Assembly: GCA_947631665.1 (NCBI GenBank)
Contig: CANRMF010000004.1
Span: 1-64,000 of the forward strand
Length of the DNA: 64,000 nt
DNA from: an uncultured Lachnospiraceae bacterium
GTDB lineage: Bacteria > Bacillota > Clostridia > Lachnospirales > Lachnospiraceae
Reading direction: 5' to 3'
The position numbers and the translations under genes are program-made. This document shows positions 45,146-54,386 of the stretch, one piece after another (the first letter of the stretch is position 1; the number at the start of each line of letters is the position of its first letter). A model generated the notes under the pieces. It had not been told where the DNA came from and made no database searches. It saw only the letters and a program-made list of their open reading frames with translations.

Positions 45146-46594
45146 TCACAGAACTTTTGCTTTTCTCTCTATCATTTCATCAATCCGCTCGATATACAAA
45201 TCCACGTTTTTCAGGGTTTCAATCCGCGTTCCCTCCCTGCGGTCTTTTGACAGCAGTTTGGTCACCGCGCCGGCGCCGACTGCAAAAACGTCCTGATAAT
45301 CGCCCATCATCAGGATATTGTAAATGCCCTCGCAGCCCTCTCTGGCATATCCCACATTTTCCTGATTGCCCGCCATATTTTTCTGACGGTACAGATAGTA
45401 CGGGAACATTCCCATTTTTGCCGCATAGTCGGCAGTCAGTGCCATCATCGCCTCATCGTTCTGCAGTTTCAGACCGGCATATTTTTCCGGATTCATGCGC
45501 AGTCGGGAGGCGCGTTTTACAGCCATTGCGTGTATGGTCAGCGAATCCGGCTTCAACGCCTGCACTTCCTCCATCGAATGGCGCACCATCGTTTCATCTT
45601 CCTGCGGGAGCCCGACAATAAAGTCCATATTGATATTATCCATACCACATTCCCGCGCAAGGAAAAAGGCTTCCCGTACCTGCCACACCGAGTGTTTCCT
45701 TCCAATCAAATCAAGCGTCCCCTGATTCATCGTCTGCGGATTGATTGAAATTCTTCCCACGCCGTTTTGTTTGAGAACGCACAGTTTTTCTTTTGTAATA
45801 CTGTCCGGACGTCCCGCTTCAACCGTAAATTCCCGCACCTCTTTGAAATCAAAATTTTCTTTGATTTCTTTTATGAGCCTGTCTAATTGCCCCGCATGAA
45901 GCGTTGTCGGCGTTCCACCGCCGATATAGACGCTGTTTAAAGTTCTGCCCTGCAGCTTTTTGCCGAGAAAACGAAGTTCCCGCGTCACCGCGTCGAGATA
46001 CGCGTCAAACTTTTTCTCATACAGTTTCATCGGATAGGAAGTAAAAGAACAGTACAGACAGGTCGTCGGGCAAAACGGGATTCCCACATACAAACTGTAT
46101 CCGTTTTCATAGGGAATCGCACTCAGAAGCTTTTCCTGCGTTTTTGCAATTTCCATGACGAGGTCTGCTTTTTGGTCGGAAATCAAATAGGTTTCCTTCA
46201 TAAATCTGCGGATTTCCGCTTCTTTCATTCCTTCCCGAAGCATCATTTCCGGAATTTTTGCAGGGCGGATACCGGTAAGTGTGCCCCATGCAAGCGTTTT
46301 TTTCGTGTCCTTGCAAAGCAGTCCATACACAACCTGTTTCAGCACATTTTTTATTTCCCGGCGGGATTTTCCCTGAAAATGCGCGCAGTCGCACGAAACG
46401 CTCTCCTGAAACAAAACGCCCTGTTCGTCTGCAAGTTCTGCCATAATTTGATTTTCCAAAAAACGGATTGTTAGTTTCCGAAAAAAATTCGAGACCTCCT
46501 GATTAACTTTAAACGGACGTCCCGGATAAAATGCCTGCACTAAAGACTGCACGTCATATTCAAACTGCGCAGGTTCAATGACAATCTGAATCAT
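45146..46594 (-). CDS. hemZ: HemZ-type radical SAM coproporphyrinogen III oxidase-like protein
   Basis: 482 residues from the ATG at 46594 behind AAAGGA. An N-terminal extension of about 150 residues precedes the radical SAM core, with the cluster motif CPTTCLYCSF (CxxxCxxC) and YIGGGTPTTL. This layout is that of HemZ, a paralogue of HemN. HemN-like proteins oxidise coproporphyrinogen III without oxygen, but many anaerobes with HemZ lack haem synthesis, so the true substrate is uncertain. It follows the MBL gene by 43 nt in the rel operon. Confidence 0.9.
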   Translation of the reverse strand: MIQIVIEPAQFEYDVQSLVQAFYPGRPFKVNQEVSNFFRKLTIRFLENQIMAELADEQGVLFQESVSCDCAHFQGKSRREIKNVLKQVVYGLLCKDTKKTLAWGTLTGIRPAKIPEMMLREGMKEAEIRRFMKETYLISDQKADLVMEIAKTQEKLLSAIPYENGYSLYVGIPFCPTTCLYCSFTSYPMKLYEKKFDAYLDAVTRELRFLGKKLQGRTLNSVYIGGGTPTTLHAGQLDRLIKEIKENFDFKEVREFTVEAGRPDSITKEKLCVLKQNGVGRISINPQTMNQGTLDLIGRKHSVWQVREAFFLARECGMDNINMDFIVGLPQEDETMVRHSMEEVQALKPDSLTIHAMAVKRASRLRMNPEKYAGLKLQNDEAMMALTADYAAKMGMFPYYLYRQKNMAGNQENVGYAREGCEGIYNILMMGDYQDVFAVGAGAVTKLLSKDRREGTRIETLKNVDLYIERIDEMIERKAKVL

Positions 46595-46637
46595 AAAAAA
46601 TCCTTTCATGACTGCTTAAAAAGAGGCTGACGCTCTT

Positions 46638-47267
46638 TTAAACTGCATAGTAAATTTTTTCATCGCCAATCGTGGTCTGCCCCATATGGCCTGCAAGCAC
46701 CTCTGTTTCGTCAGGAAGCGTCAGCAGTTTTTCACGAATGGATCTGATAATCTGCGCCTCGCTCCCACCCGGAAAGTCCGTCCTTCCGCGGCTTGCGCAA
46801 AACAACGTATCCCCGCTGAAAAGCAGTTGATTTTCTTCAAGATAATAGCAACCGCTGCCCGGCGTATGTCCCGGCGTCAAAATAAACCTGACCGGAATTC
46901 CCGCGACCGTAAACTCCTCGCCGTCGCCAAGAAAACGGTCGGCGTGCACTTTCACCGGCTGCTCATAATGGTAAAAGGTCAGATTTCGTTTTCCGTCCAA
47001 AAGCGTTTCTTTTTCCGCTTCCGCCGCATATGCCGGAATATGATAGCGCTCTTTCAGCGCTTCGACTGCCCCGATATGGTCAAAATGTCCATGCGTCAGC
47101 AGAATTGCCACAGGCTTCATATCCATTCTTGTAATATGCGCGAAAAGTTTCACCTCATCATCGCCCGGATCGACGAGAAAGCCCTCGCCGGTTTCGGAAT
47201 TTTTTACCAGATAACAGTTTGTGTACGCCTCGCTGACTGTTACCGTTCTGATTTCTATTTTATTCAT
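46638..47267 (-). CDS. metallo-beta-lactamase fold hydrolase (glyoxalase II-like)
   Basis: 209 residues from MNKIEIRTVTVSEAYTNCYLV, with GGAGG 8 nt upstream. The metal motif is LTHGHFDHIGAVE; further metal ligands are in TPGHTPGSGCYY, FSGDTLF and LAGHMGQTTIGDE. This is the small MBL subgroup that follows rel in many Clostridia. Hydrolysis of a thioester such as lactoylglutathione is the family prototype, but the substrate is not known here. It starts 18 nt after rel ends. Confidence 0.9.
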   Translation of the reverse strand: MNKIEIRTVTVSEAYTNCYLVKNSETGEGFLVDPGDDEVKLFAHITRMDMKPVAILLTHGHFDHIGAVEALKERYHIPAYAAEAEKETLLDGKRNLTFYHYEQPVKVHADRFLGDGEEFTVAGIPVRFILTPGHTPGSGCYYLEENQLLFSGDTLFCASRGRTDFPGGSEAQIIRSIREKLLTLPDETEVLAGHMGQTTIGDEKIYYAV

Positions 47268-47285
47268 TGTGTTGCCCTCCATTTC

Positions 47286-49565
47286 TTAACCTGTCGTTCT
47301 CTCAATGTCAATAATACTGTCTATGGTTCTCAGCTTTGCAATCAGACCGCTCAGTTCGTCGGTTCCCTGAATTTCAAAAGACATGGAAATCGTCGCGATC
47401 TCAGACTTGCTGATCCGGCTGCTCATGGTCACCACGTCAATATTTCGCTCTGTAAACACTTTGGACAGGTCTGCCAAAATACCGACTCTGTTATGCGCAT
47501 AAATCGCAATTTCCGCCATATATTTTCCGTCCTGCTCGCCCTCGTCCGCAGCCCAGCTCGCCTCAATCAGTCTGGCGCGGTCTAAATCCGGCAGGTTGAG
47601 GATATTGATACAGTCGGTTCTGTGAATGGAAACGCCCCTGCCTCTGGTCACAAAGCCGACAATCTCATCGCCCGGCACCGGCCCGCAGCATTTTGAGAAC
47701 CGTACCGCCACATCGTCCATTCCCTCGACAATAATGCCGCTCTTGGACGAGGTTTTCTGACTGTCCTCCTTCCGGTTTTCCTGCGCCTTATTTAATATGT
47801 CTTCGTCAGTCAGTTGTTTCTGATGGTCTCTGTCATATAAATCCAGAAGTTTGTTGACAATCTGCCCTTCCTTCAGTCCGCCATGACCGATGGACGCCAT
47901 CAGTGATTCCCAATCTTTATAACTGTATTTTAACCGTACCTTCTCCATGTATTCCGGTTTGAGAATTTCCGCCAAATTGATGTTTTTCGCCTTACAGTAT
48001 TTTTCAACCAGTTCCTTTCCCTTGACGACATTCTCCTCGCGGTTCTGCTGTTTGAACCACTGATTGATTTTGTTTTTTGCCTGCGTGCTCTTGACAATCT
48101 TGAGCCAGTCCATGCTCGGCCCGGAGGAATTGTTTGAAGTCACGATTTCCACCCGGTCGCCGTTTTGAATCTGATAATCAATGTTGACCATTTTTCCATT
48201 GACTCTGGCGCCAATCATTTTATTGCCGACGGCGCTGTGGATACTGTAAGCAAAATCAATCGGCGTAGAACCGTTCGGCAGATTTTTCAAATCTCCGTTC
48301 GGCGTAAAACAATAGACGTTTTCGGAAAACATATTCAAATCGTCTTTTAACAGATTTAAAAATTCGTGATTGTCCGATAAATCCCTCTGCCATTCCAAAA
48401 TCTGCCGGAGCCATGCAATTTTCTGTTCTTCATTATCGCCGTCTCCGGTAATATTTTCCTTATATTTCCAGTGTGCCGCGATACCATATTCTGCGGTTTT
48501 GTGCATTTCCATCGTCCGGATCTGGATTTCAAACGGCTGGCCTCCCGGCCCAATCAGCGTCGTGTGAAGGGACTGATACATATTCTGCTTCGGCATCGCA
48601 ATATAATCTTTAAATCTGCCCGGCACCGGCGTATATTTTTCGTGAATTACACCGAGCGCGCCGTAACATTCCATAACGGAATCCACAATAATCCGAATGG
48701 CAAACACGTCGTAAATCTGGTCGAGCGTCTTATTCTGATTGACCATTTTTTTGTAAATGCTGAAATAATGCTTCACTCTGCCGTCAATCGTCGCCTTGAT
48801 GCCCGCTTTTTCCACATGTCCGGCAACCTCGGCAATCAAATTCGCCATAAATTCTTCGCGGTGTTCGAGCCGTTCATGCACGCCGTCTACAATCTCTCGG
48901 TACTTTTCCGGTTCGAGATAGCGCAGCGCCAGATCGTCCAGCTCAATTTTAATTTTGGAAATACCGAGCCGGTCTGCAATCGGAGAATAGATATCCATGG
49001 TTTCCCGCGATTTTTCCTTTTGTTTTTCCGGCGTCATATACTGGAGCGTCCTCATATTGTGAAGACGGTCTGCAAGTTTAATCAAAATAACGCGGATATC
49101 TTTTGCCATCGCAAGAAACATCTTACGGAGATTTTCCGCCTGCTTTTCGACCTTATCCATGTCGTAATCCAGCTTGGTCAGTTTCGTCACGCCGTCAACC
49201 AAATCTGTGACTTCCTCCCCAAACTCCTGAATCATACGCGCTCTTGTCACGCTCGTATCTTCCATAACGTCATGCAGCAGTCCTGCCATAATGGATTCCT
49301 TATCGAGTTCCAAATCCGCAAGAATCAGCGCTGTGTGAAGCGGGTGGATAATATAAGGCTCTCCGGATTTTCTGCGCTGGTCTCCATGCGCATCTCTGGC
49401 AAATTCATAAGCCTTTTTTATCAGCGCCATCTCGTCTGCCGACGGGTGGTAATGCCTGATTTTGTCTACCAGCCTCGCATATAACTCCTCCGGAAGCGCC
49501 TGTTCTTCTTCTTTCGGAATAACTCCATGATTTTCAATTTTTACATTTCTAATTTCTTCACTCAT
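47286..49565 (-). CDS. relA: bifunctional (p)ppGpp synthetase/hydrolase (Rel)
   Basis: Long RelA/SpoT homologue, 759 residues from MSEEIRNVKIENHG; GGAG 6 nt before the ATG at 49565 is the best ribosome site. The hydrolase HD site is intact (LLHDVMEDTSVTRARM and KLADRLHNMRTL). The synthetase shows GRVKHYFSIYKKM and EIQIRTMEMHKTAEYGIAAHW. TGS (CFTPNGDLKNLPNGSTPIDFAY), zinc-finger-like (FSKCCGPVPGDEIVGF) and ACT domains complete it. Both activities are expected, giving control of the stringent response. Lies between apt and the MBL gene. Confidence 0.97.
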   Translation of the reverse strand: MSEEIRNVKIENHGVIPKEEEQALPEELYARLVDKIRHYHPSADEMALIKKAYEFARDAHGDQRRKSGEPYIIHPLHTALILADLELDKESIMAGLLHDVMEDTSVTRARMIQEFGEEVTDLVDGVTKLTKLDYDMDKVEKQAENLRKMFLAMAKDIRVILIKLADRLHNMRTLQYMTPEKQKEKSRETMDIYSPIADRLGISKIKIELDDLALRYLEPEKYREIVDGVHERLEHREEFMANLIAEVAGHVEKAGIKATIDGRVKHYFSIYKKMVNQNKTLDQIYDVFAIRIIVDSVMECYGALGVIHEKYTPVPGRFKDYIAMPKQNMYQSLHTTLIGPGGQPFEIQIRTMEMHKTAEYGIAAHWKYKENITGDGDNEEQKIAWLRQILEWQRDLSDNHEFLNLLKDDLNMFSENVYCFTPNGDLKNLPNGSTPIDFAYSIHSAVGNKMIGARVNGKMVNIDYQIQNGDRVEIVTSNNSSGPSMDWLKIVKSTQAKNKINQWFKQQNREENVVKGKELVEKYCKAKNINLAEILKPEYMEKVRLKYSYKDWESLMASIGHGGLKEGQIVNKLLDLYDRDHQKQLTDEDILNKAQENRKEDSQKTSSKSGIIVEGMDDVAVRFSKCCGPVPGDEIVGFVTRGRGVSIHRTDCINILNLPDLDRARLIEASWAADEGEQDGKYMAEIAIYAHNRVGILADLSKVFTERNIDVVTMSSRISKSEIATISMSFEIQGTDELSGLIAKLRTIDSIIDIERTTG

Positions 49566-49651
49566 AGACAACTCCATATTTTCCACAATTTATGAATATG
49601 CTCGTTTTTTCGATAGTGTCATGAATACAATCCTCTGCGTCGTGGTTTCCT

Positions 49652-50227
49652 TTATTTTCCCTCGTAAATGACTACGGACTCTACCGGATAATCGCTTAAT
49701 TTTTCTCTCCCCTGTAATCCGGCAAGTTCAATCAAAAACAGACAACCGACAACCTCGCCGCCCAATTTTTCAATCAGCCGGATTCCTGCCTCAATCGTGC
49801 CGCCCGTAGCAATCAAATCGTCAACTAAGAGTACTTTCTGTCCCGGCCTGATGGAATCCGTATGGATTTCAATTTCCGCGCTCCCATACTCCAAATCGTA
49901 GGTCTGGGAAACCGTTTCGCATGGCAGTTTTCCTTTTTTCCGAATCGGTACAAAGCCCTTGTGGAGATCTCTTGCCACCGGCATACCAAAAATAAAACCG
50001 CGTGATTCTAATCCGACTACCACGTCAATCTCGTCCTTCAGCCATTCCACATGCGCTTCCAGAGCGTCAATCGCAGTCTGAAGTCCTTCCGGATTCTGGG
50101 TTACCGTCGTAATATCCCGAAAAATAATTCCCTTTTCCGGAAAATCCGGTATACTCCTCACATAACTGTCCACTTTCCGCGCCCATTCATTTTTCTTTTC
50201 CTCTGTCAATTTTAAATGTTCCTGCAT
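49652..50227 (-). CDS. apt: adenine phosphoribosyltransferase
   Basis: Salvages adenine to AMP with PRPP. 191 residues from MQEHLKLTEEKKNEW, with GGGAGG upstream of the ATG at 50227. IPDFPEKGIIFRDITTV and the PRPP loop VLLVDDLIATGGTIEAG are diagnostic. The N-terminus is about 15 residues longer than the usual form. It starts 20 nt after recJ. The order recJ-apt-rel is common in Firmicutes. Confidence 0.96.
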   Translation of the reverse strand: MQEHLKLTEEKKNEWARKVDSYVRSIPDFPEKGIIFRDITTVTQNPEGLQTAIDALEAHVEWLKDEIDVVVGLESRGFIFGMPVARDLHKGFVPIRKKGKLPCETVSQTYDLEYGSAEIEIHTDSIRPGQKVLLVDDLIATGGTIEAGIRLIEKLGGEVVGCLFLIELAGLQGREKLSDYPVESVVIYEGK

Positions 50228-50247
50228 TGTTTTCCTCCCGATGATTT

Positions 50248-51993
50248 CTAACAAAACCGGTCAATGACAATCTGAAGATTCTGACAGCCCCGATATTCGT
50301 TGACTGACGGATAAAACGTCGCCATAAACCGGATCTCATTTTTTCTTCCTGCCAGCGCTTTGTCAATTTCTTCCTGTCCGAAGCGTTCTTTAAGAAACTC
50401 CAGAAATTCTCCCGCCCGATTGAAGATTACCGCCCGAATCCGGCTGTGCGAAGCATTTTCCACATTCAAACTTAAAACCTTCTCCCGAACGTCCAATTTT
50501 AAAATTTTTAAATCCTTCTCTGCAAAAACGGGTTTTTCATTTCCCTTTCCACAGGGCTGTATAACATTCAGTTCTTCTACAAGCTGTGTTGTGATATATT
50601 CAAGCGGAAGCTGCATATCAATCCATACCTTTAAATATAAATCATCTTCCGTCAAATTACAATTTTCATTTAACTTCCTTTTCAATAATTCGAGATTTTC
50701 TTTTTCCAACGAAACGCCCGCCGCCATCGCGTGGCCGCCGAATTTCGTAAACAAAGACTTCACTTTGGAAAACTCGTGAAACATATGGTACGCCTCAATC
50801 GAGCGTCCGGAGCCCTTGAGACCATGCTCTGCGTCGGTGAGTACCAGCGTCGGCCTGTGAAACTTCTCCTTCACTCTCCCCGCGACAATTCCTGCAATAC
50901 TCTCATGGCAGCCCGGAAGATAGAGCACCAGCACCCTGTCTGTCATTTCCTGCGCCATTTCAAAAGCCTTTTTTTCGTATTCCTGATTCATGGCTTTCCG
51001 TTCTTCGTTTAATTTTTTCATATTCTCCGCCAGCATACCGGCGCGTTCCGCGTCCTGACATTGAAGAAGCGAAATCGCCCTCTTTGCGGTATCCAGTCGT
51101 CCGCTCGCATTCAGGCAGGGCCCCAAGACAAATCCGAGATGATAAGTGCCAAGATGTTCTTTATCCAGATTGCAGGCGTCAATCAGCGCATTCAGACCAA
51201 CGTCTTTTATTTTTTTCATCTGTTCCAGTCCAAACCGGACGACCATACGGTTTTCTCCGGTTAAATCGACCACATCGCAGACCGTTGCAATCGCCGCGTA
51301 CACCAAAAGGTCGTGCAGTTTCAAAAGCGGATATCCCAACGAATCGTAAAGCGCGTGAATCAACTGAAACGCTACCATCGTCCCGCAGAGTTCCTTGTAC
51401 GGATATGGGCAATCCGGCTGTTTTTGGTTAATCACCGCGTCTGCATGGGGCACCAGATAAACTTTTTCGCCGTTTTCTTCCTCAAAAGGCACTTCATGAT
51501 GATCTGTAATAATCACCGTCATGCCTAAAGATTTTGCAAATTCCACCTGATGGAAAGCGGCAATGCCGTTATCGCAGGTTAAAATGGTATCCACGCCGTC
51601 GTCATAAGCTTTCTGAATCAGTTTTTCATTGATACCGTATCCGTCTGAAATCCGGTGGGGAACCACAATATCCACCTCCGCCTGAAGTTCTTTCAGTGTG
51701 CGGTAAAGCAGATACCCCGAACAAATCCCATCGACATCATAATCGCAGATAATCCGTATTTTATTTTTTCCATGAATTTTAATTTTGAGCAGTCCCACAG
51801 CAATGTCCATATCTTTCAAAAGCCATGGGGAATTGAGCTGTTTGATGTCGGGATACAGATATGCCCTGATTTCCTCCTCCCCCACCACATCTCTGTTGCG
51901 GATCAGCCTTGCAGTGATGGGACTGATATGAAATTTCGCTGCAATCCCGTTAAAATCTGCTTTTTTTGTTTGAATATACCATTGTTCTTTCAT
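50248..51993 (-). CDS. recJ: single-stranded-DNA-specific exonuclease RecJ
   Basis: 5'-3' exonuclease of the DHH phosphoesterase family. 581 residues from MKEQWYIQTKKADFNGIAAKF; AGGTGGAAA lies just before the ATG at 51993. The DHH set is present: IICDYDVDGICSGY, LTCDNGIAAFHQVEFA and IITDHHEVPF. DHHA1 follows with KFGGHAMAAGVSLE. It is shorter than B. subtilis RecJ and lacks the long C-terminal extension. A terminator hairpin directly upstream separates it from secDF, yet no promoter was found, so it may depend on read-through. Confidence 0.94.
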   Translation of the reverse strand: MKEQWYIQTKKADFNGIAAKFHISPITARLIRNRDVVGEEEIRAYLYPDIKQLNSPWLLKDMDIAVGLLKIKIHGKNKIRIICDYDVDGICSGYLLYRTLKELQAEVDIVVPHRISDGYGINEKLIQKAYDDGVDTILTCDNGIAAFHQVEFAKSLGMTVIITDHHEVPFEEENGEKVYLVPHADAVINQKQPDCPYPYKELCGTMVAFQLIHALYDSLGYPLLKLHDLLVYAAIATVCDVVDLTGENRMVVRFGLEQMKKIKDVGLNALIDACNLDKEHLGTYHLGFVLGPCLNASGRLDTAKRAISLLQCQDAERAGMLAENMKKLNEERKAMNQEYEKKAFEMAQEMTDRVLVLYLPGCHESIAGIVAGRVKEKFHRPTLVLTDAEHGLKGSGRSIEAYHMFHEFSKVKSLFTKFGGHAMAAGVSLEKENLELLKRKLNENCNLTEDDLYLKVWIDMQLPLEYITTQLVEELNVIQPCGKGNEKPVFAEKDLKILKLDVREKVLSLNVENASHSRIRAVIFNRAGEFLEFLKERFGQEEIDKALAGRKNEIRFMATFYPSVNEYRGCQNLQIVIDRFC

Positions 51994-52011
51994 GATTTCC
52001 ACCTGCCATGA

Positions 52012-52045
52012 AAAAGAAAAGGGTACCGCCCAGCCGGCGATACCC
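52012..52045 (-). terminator. terminator or attenuator between secDF and recJ
   Basis: Minus-strand GGGTATCGCC pairs with GGCGGTACCC (10 bp with a G-U pair), then TTTTCTTTTTC. It ends only about 15 nt before the recJ start. Confidence 0.8.
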
Positions 52046-52059
52046 TATGAGAAATCTGT

Positions 52060-54321
52060 TTATTCTTCTAATTGTTTATCGTACTTTCTTCCCTTTAATA
52101 CATACCACAGGGAACCGGTCATAAATACGGAAGAATACATACCGACAATAATACCTACCATCAATGGAAGTGTAAATTCCCTGATGGAAGACACGCCCAT
52201 AATGAAGATCATAAATACCATCACAAAGGTCGTCAGCGTCGTATAAATACTTCTCGTCAATGTCTGCGTAATACTGTTGTTTACCACATCAATCATCTTA
52301 TCTCCACGCTTCATCAGACTTCTGTTCTCACGAATTCGGTCGAAGATAACGATGGTGGCGTTGATGGAATAACCGACAATCGTCAACAGGCAGGCAATAA
52401 ACGTCGTACCTACGGTCACTCCTGATATCGCATAAAATCCTACGACAATCAGCACGTCGTGAACCAGCGCAGCTACGGCGGCTACGGCGAACTGAATATT
52501 CTTGAAACGGATCCAGATATAAATCAACATACAAATCGTTGCAAAAATCGTAGCAATCACCGCGTCTTTACGCATCTCGGAACTGATGGTGTCCGAAATT
52601 TCCGTATTACCGAAATTCTCCTCTTTATCGGAAGCCTGATGTTTTTCAATTAACGTCTGTTTTATCTGATTAAACTCATCTTCCGTCACCTGTCTTGTCT
52701 TAATCGTAAACAGTTTTTTGTTGTTCGTATCCTGCTGTCCCTGAATATCCGGCGTGTGCAGAATATCTTCCAGATCCGGCTTGATTTTATCGTTGAAGTA
52801 GTCAATGTCATATTCTTTTTCAAATTCCACGCTGATGGAAATTCCACCCTTAAACTCGATACTGTAATCGAACGGAGAATGTTTTGCTACGCTGTTGTAT
52901 GCGATAGAACCAAGTCCGACCAGAATTACGACAATGGAAATTGCAAACCAGATTGCTTTTTTCTGAACAAACTGAATGGTTCTTTTTACTTTTTCTTTAC
53001 CATACATAACAGCCTTCTGGAAGCCCATATAATAGAGCAGCCATACGAGCGCTCTTGAAATCACCAGAGATGTAAACAACTGAACTAAAATACCGATGGC
53101 AAGAGTCGTTGCAAATCCCTGTACAGTACCGGATCCTCTCCAGAGAAGCACCAGAGCGGCAATCAGGGTTGTGATATTTCCGTCCACAATCGCTGAGGTC
53201 GCTTTGGAAAATCCGGTATGAATTGCTGTCTTGACCTGTCTTCCGGCGGCAATTTCCTCCCGAATACGGGCATATATGATAACGTTTGCATCAACCGCCA
53301 TACCGATGTCAAGGATAATACCTGCGATACCCGGCAGCGTCAGCGTCAAATCAAATCCGTTTAATGCAAGCAGCATTAAAATAACATATGCAACCAGAGA
53401 TAATGCAGCGGCAAACCCCGGAACGCGGTAAACGAAAATCAGGAAAATGCAGATAATGATAAAACCAATCAGACCTGCCTGAAGACTCTTTGAAAGAGCG
53501 TCATTACCAAGCTGCGCGCTTTGTACGCTATGGCTTAACTCCTCAATCGTAACCGTCAGACCGCCGATACGGATATTAGAAGCAAGCTGATTTGCCTCGT
53601 CAATATCTTTCTGTCCGTCAATAATCGCCTGTCCGCCGGAGATTGCCTGTTTAATACTCGGTGCGCTGATAATTTCATCATTGTAAATAATATAGGTCTG
53701 CTGTCCCACATACTGGGAAGTCATGTCATAAAATGCGTCTGCGCCGGCATCGCTAAACGTCAGGGAAACAACATACTGTAACTGTTTCGTATCCTGATCT
53801 GTCTGGCTTTCACCCTGCGCGTCTACAACGTCATTACCGGTAAGCCATACCTGATAATACTGGTCGTTTAATTTAATGTACTCCTCGTTCTTTAACTGCT
53901 CGTCCGTCGGTGTGACATCGGACGCCAGCGTACAGAAATACATTTTACCCGGCTTTCCGAGTTCATCAATCACCTTGTCTGCATCATAGGCGCCCGGAAT
54001 ATCCACTGTAATCCGGTCGTCGCCTTCACGATATGCAGTCGCTTCAGAGCTGAACTGCTGTACTCTCTTTTCCAGTTTGTTTCTCGTATCGCTGATTTCC
54101 TCACCGGTCGCCCCTTTTTCTACCTGATAGGTAATACTGGTACCACCCTTCAGATCGAGGCCCTGCGTGATATTTGCAGCGCTTCCTCTACCGCCGAAAT
54201 CGGTCTTGGCAATGGTGACATTCGGCAGTCCCCACAGCACGATGGCCCCTCCGGCGATTACAACTAAAAGCATTACCACAAATAAAACAATACTTTTTTG
54301 TCTGCTCATTTTTTTATTCAT
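52060..54321 (-). CDS. secDF: fused protein translocase subunit SecDF
   Basis: Proton-driven accessory subunit of the Sec channel. 753 residues from MNKKMSRQKSIVLF behind AGAGG. The SecD half (about 1-440) shows GLDLKGGTSITYQV, the P1 domain, and GIAGIILDIGMAVDANVIIYARIREE. The SecF half (about 455-750) shows FKGGISISVEFE and IVGYSINATIVIFDRIRENR. About twelve transmembrane helices. D and F are fused, as in B. subtilis. The SCIFF maturase ends 66 nt upstream, with a small CTGCC-AAA-GGCAG hairpin in that gap. Confidence 0.96.
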   Translation of the reverse strand: MNKKMSRQKSIVLFVVMLLVVIAGGAIVLWGLPNVTIAKTDFGGRGSAANITQGLDLKGGTSITYQVEKGATGEEISDTRNKLEKRVQQFSSEATAYREGDDRITVDIPGAYDADKVIDELGKPGKMYFCTLASDVTPTDEQLKNEEYIKLNDQYYQVWLTGNDVVDAQGESQTDQDTKQLQYVVSLTFSDAGADAFYDMTSQYVGQQTYIIYNDEIISAPSIKQAISGGQAIIDGQKDIDEANQLASNIRIGGLTVTIEELSHSVQSAQLGNDALSKSLQAGLIGFIIICIFLIFVYRVPGFAAALSLVAYVILMLLALNGFDLTLTLPGIAGIILDIGMAVDANVIIYARIREEIAAGRQVKTAIHTGFSKATSAIVDGNITTLIAALVLLWRGSGTVQGFATTLAIGILVQLFTSLVISRALVWLLYYMGFQKAVMYGKEKVKRTIQFVQKKAIWFAISIVVILVGLGSIAYNSVAKHSPFDYSIEFKGGISISVEFEKEYDIDYFNDKIKPDLEDILHTPDIQGQQDTNNKKLFTIKTRQVTEDEFNQIKQTLIEKHQASDKEENFGNTEISDTISSEMRKDAVIATIFATICMLIYIWIRFKNIQFAVAAVAALVHDVLIVVGFYAISGVTVGTTFIACLLTIVGYSINATIVIFDRIRENRSLMKRGDKMIDVVNNSITQTLTRSIYTTLTTFVMVFMIFIMGVSSIREFTLPLMVGIIVGMYSSVFMTGSLWYVLKGRKYDKQLEE

Positions 54322-54386
54322 CTTTAACCTCTTTCTAAGCTGCCAAAGGCAGTCTTATTTTATTTCCAGACTTTCGTCTTTTTGTT

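Noticed and set aside
46686-47585. 299-residue plus-strand ORF opposite the MBL and rel genes
   Set aside because: Shadow of two well-supported genes, with no start signal.
48471-49484. 337-residue plus-strand ORF opposite rel
   Set aside because: Shadow of rel; no motif and no ribosome site.
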